Positions 1 through 7,532 of a stretch of DNA of 26,237 nucleotides are shown one piece after another (the stretch's first letter is position 1; the number at the start of each line of letters is the position of its first letter). The position numbers and the translations under genes are program-made. The stretch is from an uncultured Eubacteriales bacterium. GTDB lineage: Bacteria > Bacillota > Clostridia > Oscillospirales > Oscillospiraceae. Under the pieces are notes generated by a model, which searched no databases, had not been told where the DNA came from, and saw only the letters and a list, made by a program, of their open reading frames with translations. Where the stretch lies: contig UQXI01000036.1 of the NCBI GenBank assembly GCA_900544975.1, positions 1 to 26,237 on the forward strand. Reading direction: 5' to 3'.

Positions 1-84
1 CACAGTCCCCCAGGAACCACTGGATTTTGCCGGGGAGCACCTGCTGCCGCATTTGGCTGTCACACTGGGACAGGGCCTCCCGGG
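1..84. repeat. Direct repeat, copy 1 (other copy at 1846-1929)
   Basis: Positions 1-84 match 1846-1929 in the same orientation with two mismatches, at 56 and 62. Beyond position 84 the match fades gradually but still encodes a related peptide. Both copies lie in the coding 3' end of GH3 sequences. Confidence 0.85.
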
Positions 85-165
85 GAATGTTTAGGGTGAC
101 GTCTTGAATTCCACTCAAGGTATTATCATAGCAATCCCCCAGTCAATCTGAACTTTTCACTTCTG
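1..165 (-). pseudogene. Remnant of a second GH3 glycosidase 3' end (partial, runs off the left edge)
   Basis: Read on the minus strand, positions 142 to 2 are open and encode a GH3 C-terminal tail. It includes IPREALSQCDSQ and QQVLPGKIQWFLGDC, nearly identical to the tail of the intact GH3 gene at 1808-4072. Farther upstream in the same frame is LGDCYDNTLSG, which resembles the extreme GH3 C-terminus (LGDCGETYLSG) once more. A one-base shift before it brings in KVQI, similar to KIQW, and there is a stop codon in the original frame. The stretch therefore looks like two decayed GH3 tails fused end to end. No start codon or catalytic domain is present, and the ending lies outside the window. An intact paralogue joined by recombination cannot be excluded. 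Confidence 0.5.
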
Positions 166-203
166 CATTCACTAACACCTCGAAATTTCACACCCCTGCT
201 ATC

Positions 204-866
204 CTAATCAAAGATAGTTGGCCAAACTCCGCAATAAATACTCAAATCGTATCCCCCAGACCTTACCCACGAATACGCACGCAGAGACAACCCGACTAAA
301 TTGCTTGGCGCACTATAATTGTATGAATTTGCACCCGGATACTTATCCACCATCTTTCCATCCAAAAAACCTCCCTTGATATTTACTACCCCAAAAAATA
401 CTTGACGGTCTGACAATGTCCTCCCATTAGGAGTCCATCCACCAGAAACGCTTACGATCTGATTTGATGTACCAAAGTTATCAATCCATGTCATAGTAAT
501 CCAACAATCGACATTGTCTTCAGAGGCAGTCCCCGTGGTGTTTTTGGTTGAAGCAGCTGTCAGTGTATATACCGCACCTTCAGAGTTCGCATCTCTGCCG
601 ACACTTCCCAAATATTTTACAGTGTATACAACATTGGAGTCCACGTCACTACAGCCCACATCAATCCTTCCAAGCACCTCGTCGGTAACGCTCTCATCAA
701 TCACACCTGTCAAGGCATGCTCTATTTCCTTCGAAATGTCTACCTGCTCCATAAGCGCACGCACTTTCACATCTTCACTAGTCATCTCGTTAAATCCACG
801 TGCTGCACTTGCATTTATTGTAAGCGATAAGCATGTAGCAGTAAAAATTAGAATGAATTTTTTCAT
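204..866 (-). CDS. Secreted protein of unknown function
   Basis: This 220-residue protein starts with a typical Sec signal peptide: MKKF, a hydrophobic core, and a likely cut after INASA near residues 20-21. The mature part has no further membrane segment. It is rich in Thr, Ser, Gly and aromatic residues, with a beta-type pattern and a conserved-looking stretch GGWTPNGRTLSDRQVFFGV around residues 141-159. Four Cys remain in the mature region, so disulfides are possible. The start is supported by AGAGGA seven bases upstream of the ATG. It lies 28 bases behind the membrane protein at 895-1326 and is probably co-transcribed. Base composition is clearly more AT-rich than the rest of the window, which suggests acquisition by transfer. 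I do not recognise the family and assign no function. Confidence 0.75.
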   Translation of the reverse strand: MKKFILIFTATCLSLTINASAARGFNEMTSEDVKVRALMEQVDISKEIEHALTGVIDESVTDEVLGRIDVGCSDVDSNVVYTVKYLGSVGRDANSEGAVYTLTAASTKNTTGTASEDNVDCWITMTWIDNFGTSNQIVSVSGGWTPNGRTLSDRQVFFGVVNIKGGFLDGKMVDKYPGANSYNYSAPSNLVGLSLRAYSWVRSGGYDLSIYCGVWPTIFD

Positions 867-894
867 AATTTAATCCTCTAATAAAATATACAAT

Positions 895-1326
895 CTATCT
901 CTTAATTTTGCCGCGTATTGTATAGGCAACAACTGCCAAAATGAGTAGACCCGCTATCACACCAGAGACCACCCTCTGTGACATGGAAAAAGTCGCCACG
1001 GCACAAACAACTGAAATCAAGAGACACACAACATCTAGCCGATGCTTTTGGGGCTTCTCTTTTTTCAAAAGGCTCAATAGGATTCGCGCTGCTGCCACGA
1101 GGGTAGCAACCGAGGTAAGCAACGGTATGTAAAAATAGTGGGCGTTTTCCTGTATATTAAAATACGAATACGTGTTCACAATCCTGCTTGTGGCTTCTCC
1201 TAAAGCGAATTCCGTGTATGTTACCAAACCAAGTGGTAATCCCTGTAAAATAAGAGCCGCCACTAAGATTCCAAAAACGATCAGCCGACACTTCTCCGCT
1301 CGGGTATTCTCACGCAAAGGTTTCAT
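895..1326 (-). CDS. Small four-helix membrane protein of unknown function
   Basis: This 143-residue protein is very hydrophobic. Four membrane helices are predicted by eye: residues about 15-36, 66-86, 98-116 and 120-138. The N-terminus is basic (KPLRENTRAEK), and there are positive loops at 87-96 (KKEKPQKHR) and at the end (RGKIKR), so both ends probably face the cytoplasm. The GAGGGG before the ATG touches the start codon, which makes the ribosome binding site poor; a TATAAT lies only about 13 bases upstream, so a very short leader is possible. It precedes the secreted protein at 204-866. The pair could act together at the cell surface, but that is inference. It has no recognisable motif, and its AT-rich codons match its neighbour. 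Confidence 0.65.
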   Translation of the reverse strand: MKPLRENTRAEKCRLIVFGILVAALILQGLPLGLVTYTEFALGEATSRIVNTYSYFNIQENAHYFYIPLLTSVATLVAAARILLSLLKKEKPQKHRLDVVCLLISVVCAVATFSMSQRVVSGVIAGLLILAVVAYTIRGKIKR

Positions 1327-1369
1327 CCCCTCAAACTATTATATTGATGCATATACTGCCCTTATCCTA

Positions 1370-1410
1370 TTTCCTGGCTTCTGTCTCTAATCCGCGACAG
1401 AGCCAGGAAA
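1370..1410. repeat. Long inverted repeat (hairpin)
   Basis: TTTCCTGGC plus TCTGTC pair with GACAGA plus GCCAGGAAA, giving 15 base pairs with one bulged T (1379) around a 10-base loop. No U-run follows on either strand, so it is not an ordinary terminator. It lies about 45-85 bases upstream of the membrane protein gene and could be part of its leader. Confidence 0.6.
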
Positions 1411-1753
1411 CCTTGCGTGCTTTAGTCCGCGAATGGATCCACATCTCATTGCCCTCCCTGCAGTCGACGTAGCAGTCTTCCTCTGATCTGACCGCCGGTT
1501 TCTACTCTTGTGTATTTCTCCATTCTAATAACTGCGGAAGGAGAAACGATGTATCCGTCCTATGTACGCAGGGACTTCTCACTGCACTTCCTCCGCTTTT
1601 TATTATGGTAACATATCTCTTGCATGCTGTCAACCCTCCTTTTCTTCTTATTTTCAATTTATTTCGCCTTTCTGCTTCAAAATAGCCAAATGTTGGTCAG
1701 CTTTTATTCATATATCTCCCTGCAGATTCTATTAGCTATCTATTGTAAATCAA

Positions 1754-1784
1754 ATCCCGGCTCACCTCTTCGGTCAGCCGGGAT
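1754..1784 (-). terminator. Rho-independent terminator behind the GH3 gene
   Basis: A perfect 9-bp stem (ATCCCGGCT pairing with AGCCGGGAT) with a 13-base loop lies 24 bases past the GH3 stop codon. Minus-strand transcription then meets a modest T-rich tract (TTGATTT). It would end the GH130-GH38-GH3 transcript. Confidence 0.65.
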
Positions 1785-1807
1785 GTTACAACAACATGGG
1801 AAGGTTC

Positions 1808-4072
1808 TCAGGCCAAGGTGAATTCACCCGAGAGATAGGTCTCTCCACAGTCCCCCAGGAACCACTGGATTTTGCCGGGGAGCACCTGCTGCCGCATTTG
1901 ACTGTCCCACTGGGACAGGGCCTCCCGGGAGATGGTGAGAGAAACGGTCCGGGTTTCCCCCGGAGCCAGGAGGAGCTTTTGGAAATCACATAAGGCGCGA
2001 ATGCGGGAGGTGACAACCCCCTGGGTCCGGTGGAGGTACAGCTGTGGGACCGCGCTAGCGGCCCGGTGGCCGGTGTTTGTCACAGCTATGCGTAGAGATA
2101 GCGCTTCCACATTCTCCGCTTTTGCGTCCACTGGGGCCTCCAGAAGGCGGTAGGCGAAGGTGGTATAGGTCAGGCCGCTGCCGAAGCTATACCGGGGGCG
2201 CTCCCTGGCGTCGTAATAGTCCATGCCCCGGTAGGAGTCTTTGTAGTTGTAATACACCGGCAGCTGCCCCACATGATCCGGCAGGGACACCGGCAGGCGG
2301 CCGGCCGGGGCGGCCTCTCCAAAGAGAAGCTGGGCCAGAGCTTCTCCGCCGGTGAGGCCGGGGTAGAAGCAGCAGAACACGGCGTCAGAATGGGCTGCAA
2401 CCGCCTCCATGGCATAGGGCCGACCCTGGACGAGGACGGTCACCACCGGCTTTCCTGTGGCTTTCAGCTGGGTCAGGAGGGCCAGCTGATCTCCCGGCAG
2501 TTCCAGGCGGCTGGTGTCCACGTTCTCTCCGCAGTCCATGGTGGCAACATCCTGGGCCTTGAGGGCGCCGTTGTCGTGGAATTCCCCGCCGCCAAAGCGG
2601 CTGGAGGTGCCGCCCAGCACTGCTACAATCACGTCCGCCTCCCGGGCTGCCGCCACAGCTTCCCCGATCATCTCCGGGTCAGTGGCAAAGGCCGGACAGC
2701 CAGGGGCATAGGAGACCTGGACCGGCGTCCCTGCCGCCCACTGCTCCAGTCCCCGGCGCACCGTCACGCCAGATGCCGGCCGGACCGGGGGGGTGTAGTC
2801 CCCCAGTTGGCTGTAAATCTCGTCGGCGTTGGGCCCCGTCACCAGCAGGCGCAGCGGCTTGGTCCCGTCCAGGGGCAGAAGATTCCCCTCATTTTTCAGC
2901 AGCACCATGCTCTCCCGGGCCAGCTCCCGGACCTGGGGATACCGGTCCGGCGTATAGCCCTGCCACAGTTCGTTTTCCGCTACAAACGGCTCCTCAAAGA
3001 GCCCCCGGCGGAACTTCATCTCCAGAATCCGGAGTACCGCTTCCTCCAGACGGGCTGTAGACACCAGACCCCGTTCCACCGCTTCCTCCAGACGGGCAAA
3101 GCCCGTGTCCCAGAGGCCCATATCCACACCGGCCTCCAACGCCACCGCACCGGACACCGTCCGGTCCCCTGTCATGGCGTCCAGCTGGTCAATGGCCACG
3201 CCGTCAGACATGACAATGCCCTGGAACCCATACTCCTCCCGGAGTAGCTCCGTGAGCAGCCACCGGTTGGCATGGCAATAGACCCCGTCAATTTCGTTGT
3301 AGGCCGCCATGAAACCGGCTACACCGGCCTCCACACAGGCCCGGACCGGGGGCAGGTGGATCTCCCGCAGCTCCCGGGGGCCGATCCTAGCGGCGCTGGC
3401 GTTGACGCCGCCGGTGGTCTCTCCCTGGGCGCACAGGTGCTTGGCCACCACGTCCACGCCCCGGCTTTGGATCCCCCGCACGGCCGCCTGGGCCATGCGG
3501 GCGGCCAGTACCGGGTCCTCCCCAAAGCACTCCTCACTGCGGCCCCAGCGGGGATCCCGGAGGACGTCCAGCACAGACACCAGGGCCAGGTCCACCCCCA
3601 TCTGCCGCAGCTGCTCCCCAGCCACTCCGGCTGCCGCCTCCAGCAGGGCGGGGGAGAAGGTGGCCCCCGCCGCCAAATTCACCGGCAGCAAATAGCCATC
3701 CAGCGCCTGGTGTCCGTGGGGGCACTCGGTGCTCATCAGGACCGGAATGCCCAGGCGGGAATGCTCCAGCACATAGCGCTGGACCTGATTCCGGGCCTTG
3801 GGAGCCAGGACGCCATCCAGGCCGGTGGCAAAATCCTTCCCCGACCAGGGGTCCGCCCGGTACAGGCCATACAGCGTCCCCAGGCCGCTATACCGCTTCA
3901 CCTCCTGCTGGAATTCCTCCTGCAGCACAATCTCCTGGCCCCGGCGCTGGTAAGCATGAAAGCCGTAAAGCCGCTGGGTCAGCTGGCCCACCTTCTCCCG
4001 GAGGGTCATACGGGAAAGCAGATCCAGCGCCCGCTGCCTGGGGGTAAGCCGTTGGTCTTGATATGGTAGCAC
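1808..4072 (-). CDS. Glycoside hydrolase family 3 (beta-glucosidase/beta-xylosidase type), cytoplasmic
   Basis: This 754-residue exo-acting beta-glycosidase has the usual three parts. The N-terminal (beta/alpha)8 domain spans about residues 20-360 and carries DPRWGR (173-178), the KH pair (211-212) and the nucleophile Asp290 in VMSDG. A C-terminal alpha/beta domain spans about 385-640, and a fibronectin-like end begins at RYSFGSGLTYTTF. There is no signal peptide, so it should act on imported oligosaccharides. I chose a GTG start at 4072 because GGGAGG lies eight bases upstream and LPYQDQRLTPRQRALDLL then starts the protein as in relatives. An ATG at 4150 would add 26 residues with no ribosome site. 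Most family members have SDW; this one has SDG, so the substrate may differ. It is the last gene of the GH130-GH38-GH3 unit. Substrate is not determined by sequence: beta-glucoside, beta-xyloside or beta-GlcNAc are all possible. Confidence 0.88.
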   Translation of the reverse strand: MLPYQDQRLTPRQRALDLLSRMTLREKVGQLTQRLYGFHAYQRRGQEIVLQEEFQQEVKRYSGLGTLYGLYRADPWSGKDFATGLDGVLAPKARNQVQRYVLEHSRLGIPVLMSTECPHGHQALDGYLLPVNLAAGATFSPALLEAAAGVAGEQLRQMGVDLALVSVLDVLRDPRWGRSEECFGEDPVLAARMAQAAVRGIQSRGVDVVAKHLCAQGETTGGVNASAARIGPRELREIHLPPVRACVEAGVAGFMAAYNEIDGVYCHANRWLLTELLREEYGFQGIVMSDGVAIDQLDAMTGDRTVSGAVALEAGVDMGLWDTGFARLEEAVERGLVSTARLEEAVLRILEMKFRRGLFEEPFVAENELWQGYTPDRYPQVRELARESMVLLKNEGNLLPLDGTKPLRLLVTGPNADEIYSQLGDYTPPVRPASGVTVRRGLEQWAAGTPVQVSYAPGCPAFATDPEMIGEAVAAAREADVIVAVLGGTSSRFGGGEFHDNGALKAQDVATMDCGENVDTSRLELPGDQLALLTQLKATGKPVVTVLVQGRPYAMEAVAAHSDAVFCCFYPGLTGGEALAQLLFGEAAPAGRLPVSLPDHVGQLPVYYNYKDSYRGMDYYDARERPRYSFGSGLTYTTFAYRLLEAPVDAKAENVEALSLRIAVTNTGHRAASAVPQLYLHRTQGVVTSRIRALCDFQKLLLAPGETRTVSLTISREALSQWDSQMRQQVLPGKIQWFLGDCGETYLSGEFTLA
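1846..1929. repeat. Direct repeat, copy 2, inside the GH3 3' end
   Basis: This is the same sequence as 1-84, with two differences. It covers codons for the C-terminal residues from EALSQWDSQ to FLGDCG of the intact GH3 protein. The two copies bracket the AT-rich islet with its two unknown genes. Confidence 0.85.
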
Positions 4073-4175
4073 AGTACATTCCTCCCTGTGTCTCTGAATA
4101 TCCTCTGCCACATTTTTTGGCAGAATAGATGTAAGTTGCAAACAACACATTGACCAAAAATCGCCATCATATACC

Positions 4176-4306
4176 GAAAAAGGGCTTGTTGCAAAGCGGA
4201 ACGGTCAAGACCGTTCCCTACAGGATCTTGCGCAGGATGCGAAGGCTCCATGCAGGATGCTGTAGGGGCAAGTCTTGGCCTGGCCGTTTTGCAACAGGCC
4301 CTTTTC
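4176..4306. repeat. 131-bp palindromic intergenic element (MITE/REP-like)
   Basis: The ends form an imperfect inverted repeat of about 23 bases: AAAAAGGGCTTGTTGCAAAG at the left against CCGTTTTGCAACAGGCCC at the right. Inside are a perfect 8-bp hairpin (GGAACGGT with ACCGTTCC), CTACAG pairing with CTGTAG, and two copies of GCAGGATGC 20 bases apart. The whole stretch can fold into one long stem. It carries no gene. Lying between GH38 and GH3, it may weaken read-through into the GH3 gene. No target duplication is evident. Confidence 0.7.
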
Positions 4307-4320
4307 AAGCAATGAGAAGG

Positions 4321-7300
4321 TTACTTCACCAGCAGTGTCTGGATCTCAAACGGCTTGGTGATAAACGTGACCTTGCCGTCCACAATGGGCAGCTCCTCCT
4401 GGACTTCCTCCAGCAGGTTGGTGAGATATGCCTTTCGGGCGCCCTCCGGCAGGCGCACCACCGTCTTGGTCCGGGCATTCTCGCACTCGTACATCCGCAG
4501 TACCACGCCATCGCCGTCTTCCGCCTGCTTGACCGTCTCCAAGACCACATTTCTGGGCTCCACAGCGGCATAGGAGAAGGTCTGGCCGGGCCGGCCGCCC
4601 TGCACGGCATAGGCGGGCAGATTCAGCTGATAGCTCTCTTCCACCGTCCGGGCCTCTTTCCAGGTGCCGGCATGGGGGTACAGGGCATAGGTGAAGGTGT
4701 GCATCTCCACATCGGCATTGGGGTTGGGCTCCACGCCGCACTTGATGAGGGTCAGGCCGATAACGCCCTCCCGCACCGAATGGCCGTACTTGCAGTCGTT
4801 GAGGAGGCTGACGCCATAATGGCCCTCGGAGAAATCCATCCACTTCTGGGCGCAGCTCTCGAAGCGGGCCTTGTCCCAGGAGGTGTTGGTGTGGACTTTC
4901 CGGGTCACGTTGCCAAACTGGACCTCGAAGGTGGCCTCGTCGGAGTGAATGTCCACCGGGAACTCCGCCTTCAGCAGGTGCTGATGTTCCTTCCAGTCCG
5001 CCTTGGTTTCAAAGTCAATCCGGCGGGAATTGGCATAGAAGTGGACGCGCTGCCAGATGGTGCTCTGGTTGCAGCGGTACTCCAGCTCCAGGGTGGTACA
5101 CACCGGGCCGTCCTCACTCCAGCGCAGGCTCACCAGCTCATCCACCGGCCAGGACTTCTCCACGTAATACATGTCGATGTCCCAGTTGTCAAAGTAGATG
5201 GGCTTATCCTCATACAGCCGGAGCTGATTGGCGGCTTTGCCGGGCTGGACCAACTCCCGATCCTGTTCCTTATCGAAAATGGAGACCATATGGCCGTTTT
5301 CATCCAGGGCAATGGCATAGTAGGGGGTCTCCAGATGATATGTGTCCTTCCGGACGAAGGGGCTTGCCGCGGGAAGCTCCGCCAAGGCAAAGGTCTTGTA
5401 GCCCTTGGCTGGCAGATTCTCCAGATACGCCACGGCTCCATGGGCTGTGTGCTGCACCGGATAGCATTTGCCGGTCTCATCCTGCAGGGCCGTCGCCGTC
5501 ACATCCCCCAGATTCACCAGGCCATTGCGGACGAAGCCCAGGGTATTGAATACAGTGACGCCGGTTCCTTCCCCGGCCAGGAGGGTCAGCCGCTCCTCCA
5601 GGAGCTTCCCGGCACTAGCCGCCAGGTCTTCATATTCCTGCTTGGTGACTTCATACACCTCGGCGATGGAGCTGCCTGGCAGGATGTCGTGGAACTGGTT
5701 CAGCAGGATGGTGTCACGCCAGAAGTGCTGCAAATCCTCTGCTGGGTAGGGCACTTTGCCCTCTGCCAGCAACCCCAGCAGTTCCAGATCCATCATCAGG
5801 AGCTCGCTCTTCCGGTTGCCCCGCTTGTTCCGGGCCATCGAGGTATACGTACCCCGGTGGTACTCAAAGTAGAATTCGCCTTCCCAGACCTCCAGGTGGG
5901 GATTGTCCTTCACCCGGGCCTCCAGCTCCTCAAAATAGGTGCGGGCGCTGGCCTGCCGGACGGTGGGGATCCCCTGGACTCCGCGCTCCATGCGCCGGGC
6001 AGTCTCCAGCATCTGCCGGGTGGGGCCGCCGCCGCCATCGCCGTAGCCATAGCAAACCAGGATGTCGTTGTTGATTTCCTTATTTTGGTAGCGCTCCCAG
6101 CCGCCCATGAGGGCGTCGGGATGAAGGATTCCGTTATACGTGGTGAAGAAGTTCTCCTTAGGGTCCTGGCCGATGCCCAGGGTGGTGATCAGGTGGGTCA
6201 GCACCTGGGAGCCGTCAATGCCCCGCCAGAGGAAGGTGTCGTTGGGAATCTTGTTGATCTGGTTCCAGGCCAGCTTGGTGGTCATAAAATAGTCCACGCC
6301 GCTCTTCTTCATGATCTGGGGCAGGGCGCCGGAGTAGCCAAACACGTCGGGCAGCCACAGGATCCGGTTGTCCTGGCCGAATTCCTCCCGGAAGAACCGC
6401 TTGCCATAGACAAACTGACGGACCAAAGACTCGCCGGAGGTCAGGTTGCAGTCCGCTTCCAGCCACATGCCGCCTTCCGTCTCCCAGCGGCCCTCTTTCA
6501 CCCGCTGCTGAATCTGGGCATAGAGCTCCGGATAGCGCTGCTTCAGGAAGTAATACAGCACCGGCTGGCTGGACATGAACTTATACTCAGGGTACTCGTC
6601 CATAAACTTCAGGACGGTGGCAAAAGAGCGGACCACCTTCTCCCTGGTCTGGGCAACGGTCCACCACCAGGCCACGTCAATGTGGGTGTGGCCGATGCAG
6701 GTCGCAATCACGTCGGCATGGCCGCCCATCTTTTGATACAGATTCTCCTCTAAATAGGCCTGGGCCTTCTCCACAGACGCATAAAACGCCGGGGAACAGG
6801 GAGTCCGCATATCCAGCAGATTGATGGCGTCATTCAGCACCGTCTGGATATCCAGCCGGGTTTTGCTGTCCGAATCCATCCGGCTGAAGGCCCACAGGGG
6901 CACCTGCAGGTCGTAATAAAGGCGATTGATGGATTCATCCAATACATACAGGTCCACCAGGAAGTGGAACTCCCGGTGCAGCGTGCCGGTATAGGCCTGA
7001 ATGTCCACCGTCAGGGTCTCGCCCGCCGGGGCCTGGGAAAAGAGCTGAATGTCCCGATGGTTCATATCGGCGCCCTGGGTCACCTTGCCATTGACAAAGA
7101 CCAGGAACTGGGGATTCTTACCGTCGTCCCACTCTTCAATCTGGGTGCGGATTTTCATCCACACGGACTTTCCCGCCATTTCCTCGGGAATGGTGACGTT
7201 CCCCCGGAACCAATAGTGCGCGCCCTGGATCCCCTTGAAGTCTCCCTGGTAGCCCTCAAATTTTCCTTCAAACTGGTCGCTGCCATCGTAGACAGAATAC

Positions 7301-7476
7301 CAGTGCATACGCTTGCAGTCGAAATCCTGCCAGGGACTTTCACTGCGCTCCGCCTCTTCGGGGCGGAAGAAGAGACCTGGCTTATACTGCCAGTTGGGCA
7401 GCTCCCGGCTGTCCCGCACGCGCAGCGCCTTCAGCTGGTCACAAATCACCTGAATTCGTTTGTCAATAAAGTACAT
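4321..7476 (-). CDS. Glycoside hydrolase family 38 alpha-mannosidase
   Basis: This 1051-residue protein should be a cytoplasmic zinc-dependent alpha-mannosidase that removes alpha-linked mannose from mannosides or N-glycan fragments. An N-terminal beta-rich region (about 1-240) precedes the catalytic domain. That domain carries the zinc-binding HTHID (263-267, with His265 and Asp267), the nucleophile Asp377 in WLPDVFGYS, and a further His-Asp pair in NQFHDILPGSS (596-597). The long C-terminal half is the beta-sandwich region usual for bacterial GH38 enzymes of about 1000 residues. The start ATG has AGGAGG six bases upstream. It is 56 bases behind the GH130 gene and 248 bases ahead of the GH3 gene, so all three are probably co-transcribed. 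Linkage preference (alpha-1,2, 1,3 or 1,6) cannot be read from the sequence. There is no signal peptide. Confidence 0.95.
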   Translation of the reverse strand: MYFIDKRIQVICDQLKALRVRDSRELPNWQYKPGLFFRPEEAERSESPWQDFDCKRMHWYSVYDGSDQFEGKFEGYQGDFKGIQGAHYWFRGNVTIPEEMAGKSVWMKIRTQIEEWDDGKNPQFLVFVNGKVTQGADMNHRDIQLFSQAPAGETLTVDIQAYTGTLHREFHFLVDLYVLDESINRLYYDLQVPLWAFSRMDSDSKTRLDIQTVLNDAINLLDMRTPCSPAFYASVEKAQAYLEENLYQKMGGHADVIATCIGHTHIDVAWWWTVAQTREKVVRSFATVLKFMDEYPEYKFMSSQPVLYYFLKQRYPELYAQIQQRVKEGRWETEGGMWLEADCNLTSGESLVRQFVYGKRFFREEFGQDNRILWLPDVFGYSGALPQIMKKSGVDYFMTTKLAWNQINKIPNDTFLWRGIDGSQVLTHLITTLGIGQDPKENFFTTYNGILHPDALMGGWERYQNKEINNDILVCYGYGDGGGGPTRQMLETARRMERGVQGIPTVRQASARTYFEELEARVKDNPHLEVWEGEFYFEYHRGTYTSMARNKRGNRKSELLMMDLELLGLLAEGKVPYPAEDLQHFWRDTILLNQFHDILPGSSIAEVYEVTKQEYEDLAASAGKLLEERLTLLAGEGTGVTVFNTLGFVRNGLVNLGDVTATALQDETGKCYPVQHTAHGAVAYLENLPAKGYKTFALAELPAASPFVRKDTYHLETPYYAIALDENGHMVSIFDKEQDRELVQPGKAANQLRLYEDKPIYFDNWDIDMYYVEKSWPVDELVSLRWSEDGPVCTTLELEYRCNQSTIWQRVHFYANSRRIDFETKADWKEHQHLLKAEFPVDIHSDEATFEVQFGNVTRKVHTNTSWDKARFESCAQKWMDFSEGHYGVSLLNDCKYGHSVREGVIGLTLIKCGVEPNPNADVEMHTFTYALYPHAGTWKEARTVEESYQLNLPAYAVQGGRPGQTFSYAAVEPRNVVLETVKQAEDGDGVVLRMYECENARTKTVVRLPEGARKAYLTNLLEEVQEELPIVDGKVTFITKPFEIQTLLVK

Positions 7477-7532
7477 TGCAATCCTCCTAGGAGAAAATTT
7501 CTGCTCAGGCGGCTGGCCGCTCCGATCGGAGC

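Larger units (their letters stand above)
1327..1807. other. AT-rich intergenic stretch with short frames and two hairpins
   Basis: No convincing gene is present. On the minus strand there are overlapping frames of about 25 codons. The frame 1446-1523 begins MEKYTRVETGG. The frame 1367-1444 begins MWIHSRTKARK and has a good ribosome site, GGGAGGG seven bases before its ATG. They look like remnants of one frameshifted gene or like leader peptides. A long hairpin sits at 1370-1410 and a terminator at 1754-1784. Positions 1500-1750 hold only AT-rich sequence; a hydrophobic plus-strand frame at 1624-1821 has no ribosome site. Confidence 0.5.

Noticed and set aside
1624..1821. Hydrophobic plus-strand frame of 65 codons
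   Set aside because: No ribosome site; it runs through the GH3 terminator hairpin into the antisense of GH3.
4073..4150. N-terminal extension of GH3 from an ATG
   Set aside because: No ribosome site, non-family residues, and a good GGGAGG sits just before the GTG at 4072.
4150..6753. Long plus-strand frame of 867 codons
   Set aside because: It lies opposite the GH38 gene; low-complexity His/Leu/Gly/Pro composition is typical of the antisense of a GC-rich gene, and there is no ribosome site or family signature.
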